DNA of 30,291 bases from VBAS01 sp035764525 (GTDB taxonomy: Bacteria; Bacteroidota; Bacteroidia; Chitinophagales; Chitinophagaceae), in assembly GCA_035764525.1 (NCBI GenBank), contig DASTZB010000115.1, positions 1 to 30,291 on the forward strand, given 5' to 3'. The position numbers and the translations under genes were made by a program. Below the pieces are notes generated by a model that saw only the letters and a program-made list of their open reading frames with translations, was not told the origin of the DNA and ran no database searches. Shown here one piece after another: positions 24,490 through 30,291 of this stretch. Within the stretch, counting starts at the first letter, position 1. Each line of letters opens with the position of its first letter.

Positions 24490-25152
24490 CTATTTAAATT
24501 GTAAAAGGACAAAATTTACTGGCTGATTACTGCTCGATTTGATAGAAAGACTCTTACCAGCCTCGATCCAGATGTAATGAGCCGGTCTCATGACACGATT
24601 TTGTACGGCATTATTTATTTCGAATTCAATACTAGACGCTGTTTTGCTTACAAAAAGGTAGCCACTTGCTGAAGGAGGCAATTGTAAATTGCTGGCTGCA
24701 TTTAATTCTATATTGTAACCATTTACCTGTCGCTCATTAAATAACAATTTTAAAGAAGGGTTTTGCAAAACTGCAATATCCTTTTTCGGGTTTGTATTCG
24801 TAAGTTCTACATCCATTACATGAAACCAGGAAGTGTCCTCATTCCATACACGATGAATACGTGGCGTGTTAAGGCTATCGTAGGATACCTCACCTGTAAT
24901 GTTAGCGCCTTTTTGTGGTTGCTTACCGATAAGTTGTGAACCGACATTCGTATTTGTCAAAACTATAAATACAGAAGGAGTGTTGTGTATATGATATAAC
25001 GTTGTATCCCCCGGCGCTAAGTACACATCAAGAATACGAACATATTCATTTTCGAAAACATTATGATGTCTTGGTTCATTTCTAACTTGTACCTGGGCTT
25101 TAACTATGCTGCTGCTGCTAACAGCTGTAATTAGCAGTAAATATTTTCTCAT
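24490..25152 (-). CDS. Exported cupin-like protein
   Basis: Set to start at the ATG at 25152 (220 residues), which gives a proper signal peptide (MRKYLLLITAVSSSS, ending VKAQ). The open frame continues to 25293 but would overlap the divergent alcohol dehydrogenase start. The mature part has an RmlC-like cupin pattern: NEYVRILDVYLAPGDTTLYH (35-54), then HIHNTPSVFIVL with the H-x-H pair at 54 and 56, and a later strand HRVWNEDTSWFHVMDVEL. A metal site is possible but not complete by eye. Function unknown; it may bind a small ligand in the periplasm. Confidence 0.7.
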   Translation of the reverse strand: MRKYLLLITAVSSSSIVKAQVQVRNEPRHHNVFENEYVRILDVYLAPGDTTLYHIHNTPSVFIVLTNTNVGSQLIGKQPQKGANITGEVSYDSLNTPRIHRVWNEDTSWFHVMDVELTNTNPKKDIAVLQNPSLKLLFNERQVNGYNIELNAASNLQLPPSASGYLFVSKTASSIEFEINNAVQNRVMRPAHYIWIEAGKSLSIKSSSNQPVNFVLLQFK

Positions 25153-25185
25153 GATTTTAAAGATAGCTTTCTTTGAAAAGATAAA

Positions 25186-25193
25186 TAAATTTG
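25186..25193 (+). promoter_or_regulatory. Putative -7 promoter box (TAAATTTG)
   Basis: TAAATTTG matches TAnnTTTG and lies 41 bases before the alcohol dehydrogenase ATG, inside the 82-bp divergent gap. A TTTG ten bases further upstream is too close for a -33 box. Confidence 0.35.
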
Positions 25194-25234
25194 TGGCACT
25201 ATACTTCGATATTTTTGATAAATAAAAATTTGAT

Positions 25235-26281
25235 ATGATACATGTAAAAGGATTTGCTGCATTCGACGCGACTTCACCTTTGACGCCATACAATTTCGAA
25301 AGAAGGGACTTAAGAGAACATGATGTATTGGTTGATATTTTATTTTCAGGTGTTTGCCATTCTGATCTGCACCAGGTAAGAGACGAGTGGGGTGGTTCTA
25401 TCTACCCAATGGTGCCGGGACATGAAATCGTTGGGAAGGTGATAAAAGTAGGTCGTCGTGTAAAAAAATTTAAAGTTGGCGATAGGGCTGGTGTGGGTGT
25501 AATGATTGACAGTTGCAGACAGTGCAAACCTTGTAACAATTTTATGGAACAATATTGTGCAGAAGGAATGACGGGTACTTATAATAATTATGAAAGAGAT
25601 AAAGTAACTCTTGCACAAGGAGGATATAGCACACAGATCGTTTGCGATGAAAGATGGGTATATCATGTCTCCGATAAACTTGATCTTGCGGGAGTGGCCC
25701 CATTATTATGTGCGGGGATCACAACCTATTCTCCATTAAAATTTGCAAATGTAAAACCGGGTGACAGAGTAGCTGTGGCTGGTCTTGGTGGTCTTGGGCA
25801 CATGGCAGTAAAATTCGCAGTTGCAATGGGTGCGGAAGTTACAATGCTCAGCACTTCTCCCTCGAAAGCAAAAGATGCAAAGCTGCTGGGAGCACATCAT
25901 TTTGTTTTAAGTACAGATGAAACTGCCATGAAAAAACATCACAGTCATTTTAATGTTGTAGTGGATACAGTCAGTGCCGATCATGATTATGAAGTTTATT
26001 TAAAATTGCTTGACCTTCATGGGAAGTTATTAGTTGTGGGTTTGCCCAAAGATGAGCCGCATGTAAATCCTTTTGAATTAATAAAAAATCGTCGCAGTAT
26101 TATTGGCTCCATGATTGGCGGCACAGTTGAGACACAGGAGATGCTTGATTTTTGCGCAGAAAAAAATATTGTAGCAGATATTGAAATAATATCAATGCAA
26201 AAAATTAATGAGGCGTATGAGAGACTTTTGAAAAGTGATGTGAAGTACAGGTTTGTAATTGATATGGCAAGTCTAAAGTAG
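25235..26281 (+). CDS. Zinc-dependent alcohol dehydrogenase (MDR family)
   Basis: A 348-residue medium-chain dehydrogenase of the cinnamyl/YahK-type NAD(P)-dependent alcohol dehydrogenase group. Catalytic zinc ligands are Cys41 (GVCHSD), His63 with Glu64 (PGHE), and Cys159 (LLCAGITTY). The structural zinc Cys set is at 94, 97, 100 and 108. The dinucleotide site is AGLGGLGHMAVKFA (182-195). Length and all key residues are intact, so it should be active, reducing aldehydes or oxidising alcohols. The exact substrate is open. It is divergent from the cupin-like gene and convergent with the ThuA-like gene, six bases from its stop. Confidence 0.93.
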   Translation: MIHVKGFAAFDATSPLTPYNFERRDLREHDVLVDILFSGVCHSDLHQVRDEWGGSIYPMVPGHEIVGKVIKVGRRVKKFKVGDRAGVGVMIDSCRQCKPCNNFMEQYCAEGMTGTYNNYERDKVTLAQGGYSTQIVCDERWVYHVSDKLDLAGVAPLLCAGITTYSPLKFANVKPGDRVAVAGLGGLGHMAVKFAVAMGAEVTMLSTSPSKAKDAKLLGAHHFVLSTDETAMKKHHSHFNVVVDTVSADHDYEVYLKLLDLHGKLLVVGLPKDEPHVNPFELIKNRRSIIGSMIGGTVETQEMLDFCAEKNIVADIEIISMQKINEAYERLLKSDVKYRFVIDMASLK

Positions 26282-26287
26282 TCAACA

Positions 26288-27130
26288 CTATTTTTTCTGT
26301 GTACCCAGCCATAATAATCCATCAATGATCATTTTATCCTGGATATCATTCCCAAATTGAAATGATAATTCTTTATTTGTTTTATTATCGTAGTCAATAG
26401 CATTGTGACCCATGTTAATATAAAGCATTTTGTAATTTTTATTTGTCCAGACCACAGGATAATATCCGCTGCGCCAAATTTCAGATTGTTTGGGACCATT
26501 GCCTAATGGAAAACTGCTTGAGTCGATTGATAAAAGAATTTTTATATCCGGATTCAAACGGATGTCCTTTTCCCAACGATACCATTCATTGGGCGAAGAG
26601 CGAAAGGTCTTTGGTAAATTTTTTGTAACCGGATGTGTAGTGTCTTCAACTCTAAGGACAGCAGGAGTGGGGTGCCATGTATTGCTTTTGTATTGTCCTA
26701 CTCCGATAAAAGTGTTGTGATACCAATTCCAGTTCTGGGGAAAATCAGAATTGTTTAAGGCAAACCCTGCAAAATGAAAACCCATAAAAGCTCCGCCATT
26801 TTCCATATATTTTTTGAACGCATCTCGTTGCGTCGATCTTTCCGGTCTCGTGTCAAGAAAGATCACCACCTGGTAATGAGAAAGAAAGTCTTCATTGAGA
26901 TTATTCCAGTTATTGGTAGAGTCATAAGAAAAGTTATACAACTTTCCCATTTGAGGAAACCATTTGTTGGCTTCATGAACAAAACTGATATGAGCAAGAT
27001 CGTTCTTAGCGGTATAAAATGCAATTACTTTAAAGAAAGGAGGTTTATTTTGCGCATTAGTATTTGCAATAAAACAAATGCAAATGCAGCAAAGCAGGAC
27101 CTTCTGTAAATATTTCTTTAATGATTTCAT
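26288..27130 (-). CDS. Exported ThuA-like domain protein
   Basis: A 280-residue protein with a signal peptide (11-22, ending NTNAQ). The ThuA fold, a class I glutamine-amidotransferase-like alpha/beta domain, shows as KVIAFYTAKNDLAHISFVHEANKW-type start (34 onwards), VVIFLDTRPE (88-97), NGGAFMGFHFAG (111-122), then HPVTKNLP (166-173), NEWYRW and a late YINMGHN. The nucleophile-elbow Cys of true amidotransferases is not present at GFHFAG. In Bacteroidota, such exported proteins are usually linked to carbohydrate use, but the reaction is unknown. It lies 17 bases downstream of the T9SS cargo gene. Confidence 0.88.
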   Translation of the reverse strand: MKSLKKYLQKVLLCCICICFIANTNAQNKPPFFKVIAFYTAKNDLAHISFVHEANKWFPQMGKLYNFSYDSTNNWNNLNEDFLSHYQVVIFLDTRPERSTQRDAFKKYMENGGAFMGFHFAGFALNNSDFPQNWNWYHNTFIGVGQYKSNTWHPTPAVLRVEDTTHPVTKNLPKTFRSSPNEWYRWEKDIRLNPDIKILLSIDSSSFPLGNGPKQSEIWRSGYYPVVWTNKNYKMLYINMGHNAIDYDNKTNKELSFQFGNDIQDKMIIDGLLWLGTQKK

Positions 27131-27147
27131 CTTTTTTGTTCACTTAA

Positions 27148-29115
27148 CTATCGTATCAGCGTGCAGGTTCCTTTCTGTATATAATTAACATCGTTGATCC
27201 CAACCCCTTCGGCCATCCAAACTACTACTTGTGACGATTGAAGTTTTCCATTGATCATTCCATCCCAACCTTTCGGATCATTTTTCAGGTCAAAGACAAG
27301 TTGCCCCCACCTGTTATATACCCTGAAATATTTAAACTCTTTTATGCCCACAGGGATGGGTTTTAGATAATCATTCAAACCATCCTGGTTTGGAGTAAAG
27401 CCAGAAGGCACATAAAATCTTACCTCTTTAAAAACTTTGACTAATTGTGTATCAACCGTCACGCATCCTGCCGCGGTTTCAATTGTAATGGTATACAGTT
27501 TGTCAGTCGTTCCGTTAAATGTAGGAACAAGGCTGCTTGTTGAACTTAAAAAAGAAGGAGGGCTCCATTCAACGCCAATACCAAAATCCCTGGCCTTTAA
27601 TTGATGCGGATAGTTTACGACGGCATACTCCACGGGATAAGTAATACCCGGCCTTGGCACTTCGATGGCAACAGTTTTTTCTTCCGTTAATGCAACACAA
27701 CCCATATCGTTATATAGAATAGCCCGGTAATTACCAGATTGATTTGGTCTATAACGAACCCGGTGTTGATTATTGATCGGGAAATTATCTTTCAACCATT
27801 GAATGCTATCCGTAGGATTTACATAGAATACAATACTGTCTCCACTGGTGATGCAGTAAGCCAATTTACCAACAACTCTTAACGTTGTATCTATGGTTGA
27901 GGCTTTCACGACAACAGTGTCGCGGTCAGCGCAGCCTCCACCTGCACTGCTTGTTGTCAATACATACGTTGTGGTTATGTTTGGTCCGGCCTGTGGATTA
28001 GCAATATTAGGGTCTGTAAGCCCTGTTGGAGGATCCCAATGATATGCCAGGCCGGGTTTCGGTATAACTCCAATCGGGACAAGATTGCCGTTACAAGAGA
28101 GCGTATCTTTTCCGGCATTTGAAATGACTGTTAATGTATCAATTAATTTGGCATAAAGTGTATCGAGACATCCATACCCATTATATGGTACTACCTGTAC
28201 GGCAATAACGGTCCCAACAGGAGGAGGCGGATTAAATAGAATGTTTTGTGAATTACCGAGTACTTGAGAGAAGTTGTTATTAAACCATGTATAATTCTGA
28301 TAACCAAAGGGGGCAGTTACATTTATGAAAGCATCATCGGGGCAGTAAGTAGCTCCGACAAACTCACTGCTGCATTCCGAATTTACATCTATATAAGCGT
28401 AGCCAAAATGGCGTGTGAATGTGCAATCTGCTGTTTTAAAGAAAAGACGAATCGTTTTACCAGCATTGTTATCGAGGTTTATACTTACGGCTGACCAATC
28501 TTTACACCAGACACTCGTAGTATCCTGCTGGGCGGGTGAAAGAAAAAATCCCGGCAACAGAGCGCCGCCATAAGGAATAAATGTGAATGATGAGCAGGAA
28601 AGAACCACATTATCCGTTACATTGGTTACTTCAATTTCTAACCTTGGTTGCTGAAAGATCTCGTGGTTTGGATCCTGGAAAACGACTGCATAATGATAAA
28701 TAAGCGAGTAAATATTCTGGCCGGCGGGAATCGTAAATTCATAAGAAATTCCTTCGGCCTGACCGCCACCTGTATTATTTCCAAGTCTTATAGAATGTCC
28801 ACTTCCGTTTGGACAGATAACAGGGAAACCACCAAAATAATCTACCTCCGAGGTTGGCGCGGAATACATAGTATGTTGATTAGACACAGGCCCTGATGGC
28901 GAAAGATAAATTGTATTTATCCCACCAGCTGCAGACACACTGCCGGTGTAACAAGTCCAGTGGTCAAAAGTTCCGGTTTCGAAATCAATATTTGGAGGGC
29001 ATATTTGTGAATAAGACTGAAAAGTGAATAGGGAACCAAAAGTGAAGGGCATTAAAAATTGCACAGATAAAGATGAGAAACTCTTCTTCGTACCAGTTTC
29101 GCCGGGTATTTGCAC
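27148..29115 (-). CDS. T9SS type B sorted surface protein (CHU_C / gliding-motility C-terminal domain)
   Basis: A 655-residue secreted protein. A hydrophobic segment near 19-33, ending SYSQ, is the signal region. The mature start CPPNIDFETGTFDHWTCYTG is a lectin-like beta-sandwich opening that I have seen in other Chitinophagaceae surface proteins. The middle contains PKD/Ig-like strands with GCxD/GCxT motifs (GCLDTLYA, GCADRDTV, GCVALTEE, GCVTVDTQ). The last ~90 residues, from VRFYVPSGFTPNQDGLNDYL through FRVYNRWGQLVFD and GWDG, are the CHU_C domain recognised by the type IX secretion system. It is likely a cell-surface adhesin or cargo of unknown ligand. The T9SS itself is not in this window. 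Confidence 0.93.
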   Translation of the reverse strand: MQIPGETGTKKSFSSLSVQFLMPFTFGSLFTFQSYSQICPPNIDFETGTFDHWTCYTGSVSAAGGINTIYLSPSGPVSNQHTMYSAPTSEVDYFGGFPVICPNGSGHSIRLGNNTGGGQAEGISYEFTIPAGQNIYSLIYHYAVVFQDPNHEIFQQPRLEIEVTNVTDNVVLSCSSFTFIPYGGALLPGFFLSPAQQDTTSVWCKDWSAVSINLDNNAGKTIRLFFKTADCTFTRHFGYAYIDVNSECSSEFVGATYCPDDAFINVTAPFGYQNYTWFNNNFSQVLGNSQNILFNPPPPVGTVIAVQVVPYNGYGCLDTLYAKLIDTLTVISNAGKDTLSCNGNLVPIGVIPKPGLAYHWDPPTGLTDPNIANPQAGPNITTTYVLTTSSAGGGCADRDTVVVKASTIDTTLRVVGKLAYCITSGDSIVFYVNPTDSIQWLKDNFPINNQHRVRYRPNQSGNYRAILYNDMGCVALTEEKTVAIEVPRPGITYPVEYAVVNYPHQLKARDFGIGVEWSPPSFLSSTSSLVPTFNGTTDKLYTITIETAAGCVTVDTQLVKVFKEVRFYVPSGFTPNQDGLNDYLKPIPVGIKEFKYFRVYNRWGQLVFDLKNDPKGWDGMINGKLQSSQVVVWMAEGVGINDVNYIQKGTCTLIR

Positions 29116-29287
29116 AATTTTTAGATTGAGTACTAAAGATAAAACTTACTTAAGTAAAACGCTAGACTTTTCTGATAGGTTGCCAATAAAAAGCCATTCT
29201 AATGACTTAGTCGGTATCACCTGGTTTAAAAGCGTGCCTGAATTTTATTATTGATAGCACATAACAACATCTTCCGACAGTTATTAG

Positions 29288-29295
29288 TAGATTTG
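29288..29295 (+). promoter_or_regulatory. Putative -7 promoter box (TAGATTTG)
   Basis: TAGATTTG fits TAnnTTTG and lies 18 bases before the ATG at 29314. It argues for that start over the upstream in-frame codon at 29251. No -33 box at the right distance. Confidence 0.35.
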
Positions 29296-29313
29296 CTATA
29301 TAAAAATTTAGAA

Positions 29314-29688
29314 ATGAGATCCTTTTTTAGTTCTATAGTTTGTGTGTTATATTTCGGTACCGTCTTTGGTCAAAAAAGTGACCCCAAGGTATCTATACCT
29401 GATCCCAATAAAAAAATTATGGTTGTGGAAACGGCTTGCGGGGAGTGCCAGTTTAAACTCACTGGTAAGGGATGTGATCTTGCCGTACGAATAGACGGCA
29501 AAGCTTATTTTGTTGACGGAACTGACATAGACTCGCATGGTGATGCACATGCAAAAGATGGTTTTTGTAATGCGGTTAGAAAAGCAGAAGTGCAGGGTGA
29601 GATAGTAAATAATCGTTATAAAGTCACTTATTTTAAATTGCTAAGAGGCACTGAGAAAAAAGATCCGGTTGCCGATCAAAAAAATTAG
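29314..29688 (+). CDS. Exported DUF6370-like cysteine protein
   Basis: Set to start at 29314 (124 residues), so that the signal peptide (MRSFFSSIVCVLYFG, ending VFGQ) is at the N-terminus. The mature part follows DUF6370: VVETACGECQFKLTGKGCDL, then AVRIDGKAYFVDGTDIDSHGDAH, DGFCNAVRKAEVQG and KVTYFKLL. Cys42, 45, 54 and 85 suggest two disulfides or a metal site; together with His75 and His79, zinc or copper binding is possible. Periplasmic or surface-exposed; function unknown. It is the last complete gene before the second cyclase. Confidence 0.85.
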   Translation: MRSFFSSIVCVLYFGTVFGQKSDPKVSIPDPNKKIMVVETACGECQFKLTGKGCDLAVRIDGKAYFVDGTDIDSHGDAHAKDGFCNAVRKAEVQGEIVNNRYKVTYFKLLRGTEKKDPVADQKN

Positions 29689-29740
29689 CATCTTATTAAA
29701 TTAAAAGCCTTGCTTCTTTTTTATAAACTATATTCATTGG

Positions 29741-29756
29741 CGGGAAAATTATCCCG
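29741..29756. repeat. Short inverted repeat
   Basis: CGGGA (29741-29745) and TCCCG (29752-29756) flank six A/T bases. It lies 18 bases left of the larger palindrome at 29774, in the same upstream region of the cyclase gene. Too short to call a terminator, as no T run follows. Confidence 0.35.
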
Positions 29757-29773
29757 ATTGTATAATCAATAGT

Positions 29774-29799
29774 GTTAACGAAAATTGCTTTTCGTTAAC
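29774..29799. promoter_or_regulatory. Perfect 11-bp inverted repeat before cyclase gene
   Basis: GTTAACGAAAA and TTTTCGTTAAC are perfect reverse complements separated by TTGC. The element ends 22 bases before the ATG at 29822. There is no T run, so it is not a terminator. It fits an operator for a dimeric regulator, or an mRNA hairpin near the start codon that could affect translation. Confidence 0.55.
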
Positions 29800-29821
29800 T
29801 TCGCTGCCCAACATTCAACCT

Positions 29822-30291
29822 ATGCCTGAACATTCCCATCAATTAGCTGCAATTCTTTTTGCAGACATAGTGAATTATACCGCTATGATGCAGGAAGACG
29901 AAAACACAGCATTGGAAAAGATCACACGTTTCCGGCATGTAATTGATATAATTGTTGAAGAGTTGGAAGGGAAGATCATTCAGTATTACGGAGATGGTTG
30001 CCTGGTTCTTTTTAACAGCGCCACAGATGCCGTTGAGTTCGCTAAGCTTTTACAAACTGATTTTAATGAAGAGCCAAAGGTGCCGGTGCGAATCGGTATT
30101 CACATGGGTGATGTGTTGGTCCGCGATGGAAATGTTTTTGGCGATGTTGTAAATATTGCTTCCCGTATCCAGGCGTTGTCACCTCCCGGTGGTATTTATG
30201 TTTCGGAGATGGTTTACAGGAATATTGCCAATAAAAAAGGGATGGATTCTGTTTTTATTAAGGAAGAATATTTAAAAAATGTAAAAACACC
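29822..30291 (+). CDS. Class III nucleotide cyclase domain, 3' end outside window
   Basis: Starts at the ATG at 29822 and is open to the right edge (156 whole codons visible). The cyclase domain is complete: ILFADIVNYT (Asp15), QYYGDG (Asp58), and GDVVNIASR (Asn111, Arg115). As in the paralogue at 17110-19086, the ATP-selecting Lys and Asp positions are changed (Gln54 and Asn104). Both share the AAILFAD/VAVMFAD opening, AMMQ[DE]DE, RIGIH-GDV and an EEYLKNVK- or VNLKNVK-type exit, so the hidden part probably also continues into FlgO/TPR or a kinase-like region. A perfect palindrome lies just upstream. Confidence 0.9.
   Translation, partial: MPEHSHQLAAILFADIVNYTAMMQEDENTALEKITRFRHVIDIIVEELEGKIIQYYGDGCLVLFNSATDAVEFAKLLQTDFNEEPKVPVRIGIHMGDVLVRDGNVFGDVVNIASRIQALSPPGGIYVSEMVYRNIANKKGMDSVFIKEEYLKNVKT

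Noticed and set aside
25153..25293. N-terminal extension of the cupin-like protein
   Set aside because: It would overlap the divergent alcohol dehydrogenase start and hide the signal peptide.
29705..29722. Possible terminator after the DUF6370-like gene
   Set aside because: Only a 4-bp AAGC/GCTT stem with a three-base loop precedes the T run, too weak to call.
1..30291. CRISPR arrays, tRNA or rRNA genes, insertion sequences, prophage or defence cassettes
   Set aside because: None found by reading. The only tandem repeat is the in-frame protein repeat at the left edge, and no transposase, integrase or tRNA-like cloverleaf was seen.

Overview
The window reads as a chromosomal segment of an AT-rich Bacteroidota, most likely Chitinophagaceae or a close relative. 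This rests on a T9SS type B (CHU_C/gliding-motility) C-terminal domain at 27148-29115, a DUF5916 outer-membrane protein, a DUF6370-like protein, many short exported proteins with Bacteroidota-style signal peptides, few clear Shine-Dalgarno sites, and several TAnnTTTG (-7 type) boxes upstream of genes. I saw no rRNA, tRNA, CRISPR array, transposase, integrase or phage gene. It looks like ordinary accessory-rich chromosome, and I found no clearly new multi-gene defence or mobile system.

Left part (1-8201): the end of a protein built from exact 23-residue repeats; a small helical protein; an exported PQQ-type sugar dehydrogenase on the minus strand; then, divergently, an operon of exported Gfo/Idh/MocA oxidoreductase, exported nucleoside hydrolase (20-bp overlap) and a DUF1801 protein. 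The first three enzymes fit periplasmic sugar/nucleoside handling. Two exported proteins of unknown role follow (4812-5864 and a PepSY-like protein at 6090-6578) with an intrinsic terminator. After that come a small CxxC membrane protein with a MaoC-type hydratase, and an acidic disordered protein.

Middle (8211-17103): a minus-strand pair of FAD amine-oxidase-like enzyme and a 56-residue lipoprotein with an extra membrane helix (9522-9692); a CvpA-CAP fusion; an NTF2-like protein; a small orphan protein; three exported minus-strand proteins (NlpE-like lipoprotein, DsrE-like, beta-sandwich); then a plus-strand operon of alpha/beta hydrolase, SRPBCC, VOC/PhnB-like and AlkD-like DNA glycosylase.

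Right part (17110-30291): a class III nucleotide cyclase fused to FlgO-like and TPR regions; a DUF5916 outer-membrane protein; endonuclease III; an NmrA-like protein; a bidirectional terminator; exported DinB-like and cupin-like proteins; a zinc alcohol dehydrogenase; a ThuA-like protein paired with the T9SS cargo protein; a DUF6370-like protein; and the start of a second cyclase running off the right edge. That second cyclase is preceded by a perfect 11-bp inverted repeat.

The points most worth checking are the two cyclase paralogues lacking the usual substrate-selecting residues, the perfect palindromes at 29774-29799 and 14305-14322, the CvpA-CAP fusion, the mini-lipoprotein, and the Sec-type signal on a dinucleotide-dependent oxidoreductase. 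Start codons were moved inward from the longest reading frame where signal peptides, domain starts or promoter boxes argued for it.
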